From contig NZ_CP060724.1 of assembly GCF_014397255.1 (NCBI RefSeq), positions 1,595,382-1,659,381 of the forward strand: DNA of 64,000 nt, in the 5' to 3' direction. Made by a program: the position numbers and the translations under genes. This document shows, in pieces, positions 36,224 to 45,840 of this stretch. The DNA comes from Weissella diestrammenae. Lineage in GTDB: Bacteria; Bacillota; Bacilli; Lactobacillales; Lactobacillaceae. Each line of letters begins with the position of its first letter. Within the stretch, counting starts at the first letter, position 1. The notes under the pieces are model-generated. The model was not told where the DNA came from. It was given only the letters and a program-made list of their open reading frames with translations, and made no database searches.

Positions 36224-37171
36224 ATGGCTAATTTATCGGTTAATTTTGGGAATTTTACCTTTAATAAAGTTTTGCTCAATGCTTCGGGCGTCTTATGTCA
36301 AGATGCGAATGATTTGGATCTGTTGCTTGCTAATACGCATACTGGTTCATTAGTGACAAAATCATCGACACCTACGGCTCGTGAGGGCAATCCCCTACCA
36401 AGGTACTTTGCGCTATCTGATCAAATGGGTACGATTAATTCATCTGGCCTTCCAAATCACGGTTTCCAATACTATCTTGACTATGTACTAGCCAATCAAT
36501 TCCAAACTGACAAACCACTCTTTTTTTCAATTGCTGGGATTGCCAAACAGGATAATCTTGATATGCTGCACAAAATCCAAGCCTCTGATTATATCGGCTT
36601 AACTGAATTGAATTTATCTTGTCCTAATGTACCTGGAAAACCCCAGATGGCCTACGATTTTCATGCTACTGCAACGCTTCTAGCTGAAATTTTCACCTTT
36701 TTCACAAAACCATTAGGCGTTAAGCTCCCCCCTTATTTTGACTTAGCTCATTTTGATGAAATTGCCAACATTCTCAATCAATATCCACTTCATTTCGTGA
36801 ATACGATTAATTCAATTGGTAATGGCTTAGTGATTGATCCAGAAACTGATACCGTTGTCATTAAACCAAAAGAAGGATTCGGTGGCATTGGTGGCAAATT
36901 AGTTAAAGCAACCGCACTAGCTAATGTTCGTGCCTTGCGTCAACGTTTGAAGCCAGAAATTAACATTATCGGTACTGGTGGTGTCACAACTGGGCGTGAT
37001 GTCTATGATCATATTTTATGTGGTGCTGATTTAGTTGCAATCGGTTCAACCTTGTCTGTCGAGGGTATTTCAGCATTTGAACGCATCGAAAATGAACTTG
37101 AACAGGTTATGACCGACAAAGGGTATGAAACACTTGATCAATGTCGAAATCAACTTAACATTATTGAATAA
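36224..37171 (+). CDS. pyrD: Dihydroorotate dehydrogenase, class 1A
   Basis: A 315-residue cytosolic enzyme that oxidises dihydroorotate to orotate, with fumarate as the usual acceptor in class 1A. ELNLSCPNVPGKPQ holds the catalytic Cys of class 1 enzymes, KSSTPTAREGNPLPRYF binds FMN and substrate, and IIGTGGVTTGRDVYDHILCGADLVAIGST is the FMN phosphate site. Class 1A is supported by the single-gene setting, with no pyrK beside it. No other pyrimidine gene is in the window. Confidence 0.95.
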   Translation: MANLSVNFGNFTFNKVLLNASGVLCQDANDLDLLLANTHTGSLVTKSSTPTAREGNPLPRYFALSDQMGTINSSGLPNHGFQYYLDYVLANQFQTDKPLFFSIAGIAKQDNLDMLHKIQASDYIGLTELNLSCPNVPGKPQMAYDFHATATLLAEIFTFFTKPLGVKLPPYFDLAHFDEIANILNQYPLHFVNTINSIGNGLVIDPETDTVVIKPKEGFGGIGGKLVKATALANVRALRQRLKPEINIIGTGGVTTGRDVYDHILCGADLVAIGSTLSVEGISAFERIENELEQVMTDKGYETLDQCRNQLNIIE

Positions 37172-37180
37172 TATTCTTTT

Positions 37181-37208
37181 AGCAATTCGTAACAGAATTG
37201 CTTTTTTA
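37181..37208 (+). terminator. Terminator of pyrD
   Basis: AGCAATTC/GAATTGCT stem with a six-base loop followed by TTTTTT. Confidence 0.9.
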
Positions 37209-37298
37209 TTGAGTTAATCGACGACAGTCACTAACTGACGCTACCGCAGACAATTATTTATGGCATACTATATAGTATTAACATTTTGGGAGAAAAAA

Positions 37299-38531
37299 AT
37301 GCTTGGCAAATTTAAAATTATATTATGTTGTGTCATTCTATTAAGTTGTTTAGTCACACCATCTTCAGTTCACGCTGCCCTATTCGCCCCTCAGATTAGT
37401 GCAAAATCCGCATTAATTGCCGATGCCAAAACGGGTCAAATAATTGCTGATCAAAACGGCAATGAAAAACTACCAATTGCCTCAATTTCAAAACTTATTG
37501 TTGTTTATTTAGTTGAACAAAAAATTGAAATGGGGACGCTAAAGCCTGAAACAACGGTGCACGTATCAAAAGAAGTTGCTGAATTTAGCCAAGATTTGTC
37601 AGTTGCCAACGTACCCATGTCTGAAAACCAGAATTATACCATTACCGATTTACTCAACGCCGCTTTACTGCCTTCATCAAATGCCGCCGCTACTGCGTTA
37701 GCTGAAATTGTATCCGGCTCTCAAAGCAAATTCTACCAAGCAGCCAATCAATTACTCATTCAATGGCAAATTGGTACAAATCAGATTGTATCGGCTTCTG
37801 GTTTACCTAACGGTGCACTTGGGCCGTTTAAAAACCATCAATTACCTGATGATGCTGAAAACTTACTCTCGGCACGGGATGTTGCTAAAATTGCTTATCA
37901 TTTAGTTAACGACTATCCTTCAATTGTCTCGCTTACCAATCAACAACAGGCAAATTTCCCAGGATTAAATGGCCAATCAACGCGTATTAAATCAACTAAT
38001 CTCCTCCTCAATCAATCAGATTATCATTTTCAAGGCTTAAAAACTGGCGCGACTGCTCATCACGGCCATTCATTCGTTGGTATTGCGACTTTTAAAAACC
38101 GTCCAATTATTACCGTTGTCTTAAATACTGACGAACACGCACCAAATGATACGATTTTTCATGAGACTGAGACGCTTTTGAAACAAGCAGAGACTCAAGT
38201 CAATGTCAAAACGTGGTCGCGAGAAAACATGTCGCACACCATATCAATTAAAAATGCTCAGCAGCAGACAACGAATCTTAAGGCAAAACAAGGGCTAGAA
38301 ATTTTCGTACCAACTGCGGCACATAAAGTCGAATTGAAATTTCAGCCAATACCCAAACGTACGGCTGCACCAATTGCAAAAAATGCGGCACTGGCTACCG
38401 TACAGCCTCGTTTTAAAAATAGTAATTATAATGATTATTTGACGGTAACACCGAAAATTAAACTCACAACAACAAAAACCATACAAAAAAAGCCAAGTTT
38501 ACTAACAAGTATTCTTGACTACTTTAAATAA
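37299..38531 (+). CDS. dacA: D-alanyl-D-alanine carboxypeptidase (PBP5/DacA type)
   Basis: A 410-residue exported serine peptidase that trims the last D-Ala from peptidoglycan stem peptides. The signal peptide is about residues 1-25 (ending VHAA). SxxK is in ASISKL (about 58-63), SxN in LPSSNAAAT, and KTG in GLKTGATAHHGHSF, the complete penicillin-binding triad. The C-terminal beta domain and basic amphipathic tail (TKTIQKKPSLLTSILDYFK) anchor it to the membrane. ATG 37299 follows GGGAG; the longer frame from 37260 has no site. Confidence 0.94.
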   Translation: MLGKFKIILCCVILLSCLVTPSSVHAALFAPQISAKSALIADAKTGQIIADQNGNEKLPIASISKLIVVYLVEQKIEMGTLKPETTVHVSKEVAEFSQDLSVANVPMSENQNYTITDLLNAALLPSSNAAATALAEIVSGSQSKFYQAANQLLIQWQIGTNQIVSASGLPNGALGPFKNHQLPDDAENLLSARDVAKIAYHLVNDYPSIVSLTNQQQANFPGLNGQSTRIKSTNLLLNQSDYHFQGLKTGATAHHGHSFVGIATFKNRPIITVVLNTDEHAPNDTIFHETETLLKQAETQVNVKTWSRENMSHTISIKNAQQQTTNLKAKQGLEIFVPTAAHKVELKFQPIPKRTAAPIAKNAALATVQPRFKNSNYNDYLTVTPKIKLTTTKTIQKKPSLLTSILDYFK

Positions 38532-38543
38532 TTTTTTTTACAA

Positions 38544-38578
38544 AGCCTGTGCTCATCATAATGAGTGCTGGCTTTTTT
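38544..38578. terminator. Terminator between dacA and queG
   Basis: AGCCTGTGCTCAT/ATGAGTGCTGGCT stem with TTTTTT on the plus strand, placed exactly between the convergent genes. Confidence 0.88.
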
Positions 38579-39719
38579 ATGATTCATATTGTGAGAAAAC
38601 GCGCTGAATCTCGTTTTGAACAAGCTCGGATGACTCATTAAGTTGTTTCAGAAAATCAAGTAACGCCTCACTTTGTTTCTTTTGCATAATTTGACCTAGG
38701 GCCCAAACGGCAGTTGCTCGAATATCTGGTCGTTCATCGGTCTGAATAAGCGTTTGAAGTCGCGGTATAGCCGTCCGATCATGCAGATTACCCAATGCAA
38801 TGATTGCATTTCTTTGCATCACTTTTTTACCACGCCAGCTACCCGCCATTTTACCGAATTTCGCCTTAAATTCTGCATTTGATTGGTCTAAAATTGGAAT
38901 TAATTCAGGTTTTGCTAACTCCGGATCTGGTAACATATCGCTATGTTGACGTGAATCAATCCCCTGATTATAAGGACAAACTAGCTGACAAATATCACAG
39001 CCATATAACTGTGTATGCATTTTACTCCGAAATTCCATTTCGACCATACCACGTTTTTGCGTTTGAAAACTCAAACAACGCTGGGCATTCATTCGTCCAC
39101 CACCCAGCAATGCATTCGTCGGACAGCCATCAATACAACGCGTACAGTCACCACAGCCATTCGCCATTGGTTGATCAGGCGCTAATTCAAGATTCGTAAT
39201 GATTTCACCTAGATAAACGAAACTACCAAATTCAGGCGTTACTAATAACCCATTTTTACCAACAAATCCCACACCAGCGCGCTGAGCCACAGCTACATCT
39301 AACAATTCACCCGTATCAACCATTGGTTTAAAGTGTGGATCTTCATCAACCGCGAATTGCTTGATTTGTGTAATCAGTGCGTCTAATTTTCGTTGCAGCA
39401 CAAAATGATAATCCTCACCCCAACTTGCTCGGGCAATGGTACCTCGCTTGTATTGGGTCCGTGCTGGCCGTTCTGTCAGAACTGATGGGTACGCTAAAGC
39501 AATGGAAATAATTGTGCGTGGCTCGTTAAAAATTTTGTCTGGATAGATACGTTCATCAATAATTTTATGCTCAAATCCGCTTGTATAACCTGCGTTTTCT
39601 TGTGCGACAATCCGGTCCTTCAAATTTGAAAAATCGCTTGCATCAGTAAAGCCAATTTTATCAATGCCTAGCTCTGTTGCGGTCTGAATAATTTTTTCTT
39701 TTAATGCGCCAGCTTTCAT
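38577..39719 (-). CDS. queG: Epoxyqueuosine reductase QueG
   Basis: A 380-residue iron-sulfur and cobalamin enzyme that makes queuosine in tRNA from epoxyqueuosine. The N-terminal B12-dependent domain contains YKRGTIARASWGEDYH and DTGELLDVAVAQRAGVGFVGKNGLL. Two 4Fe-4S motifs are CGDCTRCIDGCPTNAL and CDICQLVCPYNQGID. C-terminal HEAT-like repeats bind tRNA. ATG 39719 follows AAGGAG, 12 bases after the flippase stop. The frame also runs back to 39779, but that start lies inside the flippase gene. Confidence 0.95.
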   Translation of the reverse strand: MKAGALKEKIIQTATELGIDKIGFTDASDFSNLKDRIVAQENAGYTSGFEHKIIDERIYPDKIFNEPRTIISIALAYPSVLTERPARTQYKRGTIARASWGEDYHFVLQRKLDALITQIKQFAVDEDPHFKPMVDTGELLDVAVAQRAGVGFVGKNGLLVTPEFGSFVYLGEIITNLELAPDQPMANGCGDCTRCIDGCPTNALLGGGRMNAQRCLSFQTQKRGMVEMEFRSKMHTQLYGCDICQLVCPYNQGIDSRQHSDMLPDPELAKPELIPILDQSNAEFKAKFGKMAGSWRGKKVMQRNAIIALGNLHDRTAIPRLQTLIQTDERPDIRATAVWALGQIMQKKQSEALLDFLKQLNESSELVQNEIQRVFSQYES

Positions 39720-39730
39720 GAAGTCGCTCC

Positions 39731-41191
39731 TTAATGACGATGTATTAAAAATTTGATATATGTCAGCATGATTTGCCATATTCTAGTCAGCAATACGCTT
39801 CTCAATAAAAGAATCCCAATGATATAAACAACTACACCAATGACAAGTTGAAGTACAGTCGTTGAGGGATATGCTGGTAAGTGACTCGTCGAGACAACAA
39901 TCACTAAATACATGAATAAGCCATTAATAATATACTTTGACGTCAAGACAACGATACGGCCAAAGGCAATCACATCGCGTGCAAAAAAGAGTTGAAGTCC
40001 AAAAATAAACAATTCACTACCTAGCAAAGCAAAAACAGCACCAAAAGTACCAAATTGAGGAATCAATAGTAAATTCAAAAATAAGTTAATGCCTAAGCCT
40101 GCCAACATCGTTCCTGTTAGTACTTGATTCCGATACGCAAGACGTAAAAATTGCCCACCTAAAATGGTGTTCCAGCCCAGAAGTAAAATTAAAGGGGCCA
40201 TGAAGACCATTAGAATACCTGCTTCACGAAAATTTGGGCCTAAAAACCAGGTCGTAAAAGTTACAGCCGTCGCTGCTGTCCCAAACACTAAAGGTACGGC
40301 AAAAGCTGTCACCGATTCCACAGCGTTATCAATGTGTTGAATCAATTTATCATAATTATTCTGTCGATAAATATGGTAGAAACGCGGCATCGTACTCAGT
40401 CCAATTGTGCTAGTTAGCACAATTGCCACCTGATTCAACCGCAAAGCCACATCATAATAGCCAATCCAAATCTCAGCATTTGAGTTGAAAAAAGGTAATA
40501 GAAAACGCCCAATTAATGCAAATAATTCAATACCAAGAATCCCACTAAACATGGTCAAGACACCCTTCAAATAAGGCTGGGGTTGCAAATGAATCCGCGT
40601 AAAAATATGTTTTGGCAGTTGCGCCCACAGAATCAAGTTACTAACTAAACGCATGACACCATAAATCAGAATATAGGCGTTACTATCACCAACAGTTTTG
40701 ACACAAATTAAAATCAAAAGTAAGACCATAATTTTTGTGAATGATGCTTGTAAAATAGCCCTGAGATGGTGCCCAGTACCCACAAAAAACCATGAAATAT
40801 CAAATAAACTACCGACAATAATAATAATTGATATCAGCATCGCTGAACGATACACCTTAAACACTTGTACAGCCGTCCCAAAATGTAATAAACCGAGCAA
40901 ACTAAGTACAGCTAAAAGACTTAATAGCATTCGAATTAATAAAGTATTCCAAAAAATTGATGCATCGGCTATCGGGTTATCTCGATGATTCGTCAGCTGC
41001 CATTGACCATAAATACTTGTTGGTCGAATAAAAACAAGAATCAGCAGTTCTGCGGTTCCAATGGCCAGGGCCGAGATACCTAAGCCAATATTACCTAAAA
41101 CGTGCGCTAAATAGGCGAGCGGAATGAGCGGAATGAGCACATTCATTAATTCATAACTCACTTGATTAAAATAATCGCGTATCCCGCGCAT
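39731..41191 (-). CDS. Oligosaccharide flippase family protein (Wzx/MATE-like)
   Basis: A 486-residue membrane protein with 12-14 helices and no large loops. NPIADASIFWNTLLIRMLLSLLAVL and LGWNTILGGQFLRLAYRNQVLTGTMLAGLGINLFLNLLLIPQFGTFGAVFALL resemble the second half of polysaccharide transporters of the PST/MOP group. It may flip lipid-linked oligosaccharides for a surface polymer. Its usual glycosyltransferase neighbours are absent here. The start has a GGGGTGAAA ribosome site. Confidence 0.88.
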   Translation of the reverse strand: MRGIRDYFNQVSYELMNVLIPLIPLAYLAHVLGNIGLGISALAIGTAELLILVFIRPTSIYGQWQLTNHRDNPIADASIFWNTLLIRMLLSLLAVLSLLGLLHFGTAVQVFKVYRSAMLISIIIIVGSLFDISWFFVGTGHHLRAILQASFTKIMVLLLILICVKTVGDSNAYILIYGVMRLVSNLILWAQLPKHIFTRIHLQPQPYLKGVLTMFSGILGIELFALIGRFLLPFFNSNAEIWIGYYDVALRLNQVAIVLTSTIGLSTMPRFYHIYRQNNYDKLIQHIDNAVESVTAFAVPLVFGTAATAVTFTTWFLGPNFREAGILMVFMAPLILLLGWNTILGGQFLRLAYRNQVLTGTMLAGLGINLFLNLLLIPQFGTFGAVFALLGSELFIFGLQLFFARDVIAFGRIVVLTSKYIINGLFMYLVIVVSTSHLPAYPSTTVLQLVIGVVVYIIGILLLRSVLLTRIWQIMLTYIKFLIHRH

Positions 41192-41220
41192 ACTTGTTTC
41201 ACCCCACTATTGTTTTTAAA

Positions 41221-41553
41221 TTATACTGTTTCAAGAAATCGTTGCACATCTTTTGGATTTAAACGTTCACCGTCACCGATATGCTTGATTTGTTGCCCAT
41301 TTTCAAATAAAACAAATGCTGGGATACCCCTTAAATTTTGGGCTTTTGCAATCTCAATATTTTCATCGCGATCGACATCTACCCAGTCCATACCTTGCTC
41401 GATAATATAATTTTTAAAATTTTGAACAAATGGCTTGATTGCCTTACAATCGCCACACCAATCGGCAGTTAAAAACATGATTTGTTTGCCCGGACGTGCT
41501 AATTTTGTAGCAACTACATCATCTGATAAAACTTCTGGTTGATAAAAATCCAT
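41221..41553 (-). CDS. Thioredoxin-family protein
   Basis: A 110-residue thioredoxin fold with the WCGDC active site in MFLTADWCGDCKAIKPFVQNF and a cis-Pro in LRGIPAFVLFENGQ. WCGDC instead of WCGPC is common in firmicute thioredoxin-like proteins and raises the redox potential. It has no signal peptide. Its start overlaps the end of the SDR gene by one base, so they form an operon, and together they may serve an oxidative-stress or sugar-reduction function. Confidence 0.92.
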   Translation of the reverse strand: MDFYQPEVLSDDVVATKLARPGKQIMFLTADWCGDCKAIKPFVQNFKNYIIEQGMDWVDVDRDENIEIAKAQNLRGIPAFVLFENGQQIKHIGDGERLNPKDVQRFLETV

Positions 41554-42371
41554 TAGCCTCTACCTCCTTGAAATTCGTTATAAAGTGTCATACCACCATC
41601 GATATACAATGTTGTTCCCGTAATATAGGCCGCTTCAGAAGAAATCAGCCAAACAGCCGCATTTGCCACATCAATCGGATCACCAATACGCTTCATCGGA
41701 ATCATATTGGTTGTTTCTTGCCTAACTGCTGGATCAGCAAAGCGTTTAGCATTAATTGGAGTTTCCAATGCGCCAGGGGAAATAGCATTAATTCGAATAC
41801 CCTGATCAGCATATTCTAAAGCTGTCGTTTTTGTAAACATCAAAACACCCGCTTTGGCCGTTGCATATGAAGCATAGGTGGGCCATGGAATCACGTCATG
41901 AATTGATGACGTATTTAGAATATTGCCTGGTTTATGGTGTGTTAAAAAATGATTAATAGCGATTTTAGTGCCTAGAAATACACCATCCATGTCGACATGA
42001 ATGACACGTTGCCAATCGTCATATGTCACCTCATGTGTTGCAGATTGCATCTCAAAACCGGCATTATTCACACAAACATCTAAATCACCAAAAGTTTCAA
42101 TTGCTGTATCGTAAATTTTTTGTACGCCCTGTTCAGTTCCGACATCGGCTTTGATTGCTACTGCCTGACCGCCTGCTTGTTCAATGAGATAAATAATGCC
42201 CTCAATCGCATGGTCATCAGCTGTGAAATAATTAATGACGACGTTCATGCCTTCTGCGCCCATATGCCGTGCCATGGCTTCGCCAATGCCAGAAGAACTA
42301 CCTGTTACAACTGCCGTCTTTCCCATCAAATCCGGATAACGGGTTGAAAAATGATGCTGCATATCATTCAC
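41553..42371 (-). CDS. Short-chain dehydrogenase (glucose 1-dehydrogenase-like)
   Basis: A 272-residue classical SDR: TGSSSGIG is the dinucleotide loop, NNAG follows, and the catalytic triad is Ser in NTSSIHD with YASYATAKAG. It resembles glucose 1-dehydrogenases and other NAD(P) sugar or ribitol dehydrogenases. The GTG at 42371 follows AGGA by 7 bases, so I prefer it; the ATG at 42362 is possible. It forms an operon with the thioredoxin gene. Confidence 0.9.
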   Translation of the reverse strand: MNDMQHHFSTRYPDLMGKTAVVTGSSSGIGEAMARHMGAEGMNVVINYFTADDHAIEGIIYLIEQAGGQAVAIKADVGTEQGVQKIYDTAIETFGDLDVCVNNAGFEMQSATHEVTYDDWQRVIHVDMDGVFLGTKIAINHFLTHHKPGNILNTSSIHDVIPWPTYASYATAKAGVLMFTKTTALEYADQGIRINAISPGALETPINAKRFADPAVRQETTNMIPMKRIGDPIDVANAAVWLISSEAAYITGTTLYIDGGMTLYNEFQGGRG

Positions 42372-42566
42372 GCTCACTTCCTGTTGTGCCAAAACGATAA
42401 TCAAAATTATTCATGCTAACCTAATGTTATTATACTAAAATTCATTCGAATCAGAAACTGCAATCTATTCATTGAATTAAATGTATGTTGGATTCTAGTG
42501 CATGCACCTAATATATTATTCGCTCGGTCATTGATTCCACATCATTAACACCTAAGCACTATAAAA

Positions 42567-42607
42567 AGGTTCATAGCCTACCAACTAAACGGTATGACTA
42601 TGAACCT
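42567..42607 (-). terminator. Terminator of yidC
   Basis: AGGTTCATAG/CTATGAACCT is a perfect 10-bp stem with a longer inner loop, followed on the minus strand by TTTTTATAG. Confidence 0.85.
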
Positions 42608-42646
42608 CCAATGATGCAGTTATTTATAAGCATTAATCCCAATTGA

Positions 42647-43648
42647 TTAATCTTTTTTATTTTGTTGAATACCACGATTTCGTTCGCGATTTGACAACTT
42701 ATCTGCCGATGTTTGACCGTCTGGTGTCACGTCTTTCACCGTTGTCTGTTGCTTTGCTGCTTCTTGCTGTGCTTCAGCCATCTTAGCCATAAACCCAGTA
42801 GCCTCTGGGGCCTTAATCTTACCAGCGAGGGCATCATCAACGACATCTTTCACCGTAAATGATTCGCCAACTTGTTTACGAAGATACGGCCGCCAATAAT
42901 TAATAACCAATGTCTGCAAAATCATGATAATTGCACCACCAAAGAAGTAAAGTCCCACTCCAGCATTGGTGAAATACGTCATCGCAAACATCATAATAGG
43001 CATCATAAGTGACATCGTTTGCATTTGCTTCTTTTGTTCTTCAGGCATACCAATCATTGACAAGTATGATTGTGCCAGATACACAAGACCAGTGGCAATT
43101 GCTAAGCCCAAACTGTGCTGAGCTAATTGAATCCCAAAAAATGAAGCGTCTTTAATTTCGGCGGCTTGATTGACAGCCCAGTCCATATGCTTCCACCCAC
43201 CAATAATGTGCGGATTAATTGCGGCATACAAACCAGAGAAAATCGGCCACTGAATAATCAGGGTTGAAAAATTCATTCCCCCTAACATGGAAACACCATT
43301 TTCACGATAGATATGCATCATTGCCTGTGAGGCATTCATTTTATCTTCTTGGGTTTCAGCATTTTTTTGTGCTTCTTGCACTTTTGTCAATTGTGGTTGC
43401 AATAGACGCATTTTTTCTTGTTGAATTGTCATGTTGCGTGACTGATGTAATTGCATTGGTAATAAGACCAAACGGACAACAAAAGTCAAAATTAGAATCG
43501 ACCATCCAATGGCATTCGTATCTTTTAGCATATCACCAACTGCGTTCATAAAATGTGCTAGATATGGCGATAAGAAGTAAATATGTCCTGTAAAGAACAA
43601 GATAACCAAAATAATAAGTAAAATTGGCGTTAAGCCTTTAATTTTCAT
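42647..43648 (-). CDS. yidC: YidC/Oxa1-type membrane protein insertase
   Basis: A 333-residue insertase. WSILILTFVVRLVLLPMQLHQSRNM has the conserved Arg of the hydrophilic groove, and the core helices continue to about 255. The charged C-terminal tail (about 280-333, KKKD-rich) can bind ribosomes and is typical of YidC2-like paralogues. There is no lipobox Cys, so it is not lipid-anchored like YidC1/SpoIIIJ. The usual rnpA-rpmH neighbours are absent, which suits a second YidC. Confidence 0.93.
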   Translation of the reverse strand: MKIKGLTPILLIILVILFFTGHIYFLSPYLAHFMNAVGDMLKDTNAIGWSILILTFVVRLVLLPMQLHQSRNMTIQQEKMRLLQPQLTKVQEAQKNAETQEDKMNASQAMMHIYRENGVSMLGGMNFSTLIIQWPIFSGLYAAINPHIIGGWKHMDWAVNQAAEIKDASFFGIQLAQHSLGLAIATGLVYLAQSYLSMIGMPEEQKKQMQTMSLMMPIMMFAMTYFTNAGVGLYFFGGAIIMILQTLVINYWRPYLRKQVGESFTVKDVVDDALAGKIKAPEATGFMAKMAEAQQEAAKQQTTVKDVTPDGQTSADKLSNRERNRGIQQNKKD

Positions 43649-43708
43649 TGTATTAATTTCTCTCTATTTTTATAAATTTAATTCTAAAATTATACCACAA
43701 ATTAAATA

Positions 43709-45037
43709 TTAGTAGAACGATGAAAATTCACTGCCAAGAGATGGATAAGCATAAATATTAGCTTGTGTGTCCTCAAGGGTCCGTTTTTCATTAATTGCAG
43801 TTACAAAATAATTAATCAATTCTTCTGCTTCAGCAGCAAAAACACTGGCACCAACAATATGTCCTGATTGATTAATTGCCACTCGAATGCGTGCCTGATC
43901 ATGATAGCGATAAAAAGTAATCACTTGACCCATATCAATATCCAACACACGATACCCATTTCCCTCTGCCGTTACAATCGATACACCAGTTTGTGCAATT
44001 CTTGGTGTCCCAAATACAACTACTGGTAAGGTTGGATAAACGATTGGTGTCTTTGTCTGATGGACAATCTGGCGTACGACATAACGACCTTCAAAATTGC
44101 CGACTGGTACAATCTTTGGTACCGGACTATTGGCAACATCCCCAATTGCAAAAATATGAGGTTGTGTCGTCTGCAAGTGTTCATCAACGATAATTCCACT
44201 TGCTTCAAAATCAACATTAATTTTTTCGAGATTAAGTCGATCAGCATTTCCAACGCGGCCAGCAGTCACAAACACTTTATCTGTCATGAACGTCTCACCA
44301 TCCGTCAATGTCACCTGAAGTCGACCAGACTTAGAAATAACTTTTACCACTTCATTTTGTAAATGATATTCAACACCCGCTTTGCGCATTTGTGTCTGCA
44401 TTTGCGCGGTCAATTCTGGGTCGAATTCACGTAAAATATTTTGACCACGTGAAATCAGATGGACTTTTGCACCAGCGACTTGACTGATATTTGCAAATTC
44501 AATGCCAATATAGCCACCGCCAATAAATGTAACATCTGCCGGCATGTCAGATAAATTTAAAAAGGCTTCACTATCTTGTGTCAATTCAATTCCTGGAAAT
44601 GACAATTGTCTTGGCCTTTGTCCAACCGCAATAATCCAATCAGCTGCTTGAATCACATCTGAATTAACCGTAACGTGGTTACCATCAATAAACTGCGCTT
44701 GCCCATAATACCGATCAATCCCAGCTTGGTCGAGGCCAGCAAGCTTTCGAGGCTCGACTGCATCCACATATGCTTGTTTATAGGCCATTAATTCTGGCCA
44801 ATTAATTTGAAGGCGCCCTTCAAGTCCCCGACTATCCATAGCTTGTGCACGCCGAATACCCTCAACTGCGCTTAATAAAATTTTTTTAGGATCGCAGCCA
44901 TAGTTTGGGCAAGTGCCACCCCAACGATACATTTCAACAATGACCACTTTTTTTCCTAAACGTTTAGCTTCAAATGCAGCAGCCAATCCAGCCGGACCAG
45001 AACCGATAATGCCAATATCATACTGATACTCACCCAT
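43709..45037 (-). CDS. Disulfide-reductase-family flavoprotein (Gor/dihydrolipoamide dehydrogenase-like)
   Basis: A 442-residue class I pyridine nucleotide-disulfide oxidoreductase. GSGPAGLAAAFEAKRLG is the FAD loop, GGTCPNYGCDPKK has a redox motif CPNYGC (C-x4-C), FIGGGYIGIEFANI binds NAD(P), and AIGD is the second FAD contact. The C-terminal dimer domain ends YPSLGSEFSSFY, where true glutathione reductases have HPTxSE, so the active-site base His is missing. It is a glutathione/mercuric reductase-like enzyme with an uncertain substrate. A GGAGG site precedes ATG 45037. Confidence 0.88.
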   Translation of the reverse strand: MGEYQYDIGIIGSGPAGLAAAFEAKRLGKKVVIVEMYRWGGTCPNYGCDPKKILLSAVEGIRRAQAMDSRGLEGRLQINWPELMAYKQAYVDAVEPRKLAGLDQAGIDRYYGQAQFIDGNHVTVNSDVIQAADWIIAVGQRPRQLSFPGIELTQDSEAFLNLSDMPADVTFIGGGYIGIEFANISQVAGAKVHLISRGQNILREFDPELTAQMQTQMRKAGVEYHLQNEVVKVISKSGRLQVTLTDGETFMTDKVFVTAGRVGNADRLNLEKINVDFEASGIIVDEHLQTTQPHIFAIGDVANSPVPKIVPVGNFEGRYVVRQIVHQTKTPIVYPTLPVVVFGTPRIAQTGVSIVTAEGNGYRVLDIDMGQVITFYRYHDQARIRVAINQSGHIVGASVFAAEAEELINYFVTAINEKRTLEDTQANIYAYPSLGSEFSSFY

Positions 45038-45265
45038 GGTATACCTCCGAAATTTCTAAATCACTTCTATTCTTAATTGTACCAGAGCTGGCAAGTCGTA
45101 CCACACTCAAAAAAGAGGCGACTCGTGAGTGCAATTTTTTTCAGCCATCTAAACATGGTTTGAAAAATAAGCACGTATCCGTGAGGATACTCATTCAAAT
45201 GCCATGTCCCTTTAATTTTTAACGATCCACGACCTATTATATTAACCTATTGTATCGAAACTTAA

Positions 45266-45294
45266 TTGACTTTATTATTAAAAAGTTGGATAAT
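45266..45294 (+). promoter_or_regulatory. Promoter of the Spx-like gene
   Basis: TTGACT (45266-45271), a 17-base spacer and GATAAT (45289-45294), 36 bases before the ATG. Confidence 0.75.
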
Positions 45295-45330
45295 TGTATT
45301 ACAAAATATTGATTGAGAGGAGGAATCCTA

Positions 45331-45756
45331 ATGCCAATTACCATTTATTCATTCTCCCATCGTTCGTCTGCTCTTAATGCATTAAAGGCCGTCATTGATT
45401 TCTTTGAACGCAATCAACTACCTTATGAAGTTGTTCAGCTCAAAGATTCATCAGCCCTGCCAATAGAGGTCACAACGATGCGTCAAATCTGTGCTGCTGA
45501 AGATCCAGAAGCCACAATTTATAAGAATCCGCGTGGCATGTCAATTGATGATTGGACGATTCGTGATGTTATTGCTGCACCAAACAAGGCGTTAAAGTCA
45601 CCGTTAACCGTGGAATATGATGAAAATAATAACGTTAAACGTGTCATGGCGGGTATTAACGAGGACATGTTGGGGATGTTTATACTTCAAAAACAGCGAA
45701 AAATCGAACTCGAAAAATTAATTAGCGCAGAACATACGCTTAATTTAAATGAATAG
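45331..45756 (+). CDS. Spx/ArsC-like protein without the CxxC
   Basis: A 141-residue thioredoxin-fold protein of the ArsC/Spx type. Its start (ATG 45331) follows GAGGAGG. The N-terminal MPITIYSFSHRSSALNALKAV replaces the usual CxxC of Spx with SHRS, so redox sensing by a disulfide is lost. The later RGMSIDDWTIRDVIAAPNKALKSPLTVEY and AGINEDMLGMFILQKQRK match Spx regions that contact RNA polymerase alpha. It could be an RNA polymerase-binding regulator or an inactive paralogue. A truncated second copy lies at 46760-47050. Confidence 0.65.
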   Translation: MPITIYSFSHRSSALNALKAVIDFFERNQLPYEVVQLKDSSALPIEVTTMRQICAAEDPEATIYKNPRGMSIDDWTIRDVIAAPNKALKSPLTVEYDENNNVKRVMAGINEDMLGMFILQKQRKIELEKLISAEHTLNLNE

Positions 45757-45840
45757 TTACGTACTAAATTCCCTATCCCCTGTCTCTAATTTTTGAGTAG
45801 CGAATTTGTGACTTCAGTCTAAATTGCATATAAACAAAAA

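Noticed and set aside
41553-42404. SDR start at 42404
   Set aside because: The upstream codons include the likely SD (AGGA), so a start at 42371 or 42362 is preferred.
45100-45250. Possible leader or riboswitch upstream of the flavoprotein or Spx-like gene
   Set aside because: Only short, imperfect stems are visible and no known motif or T-run terminator could be placed.
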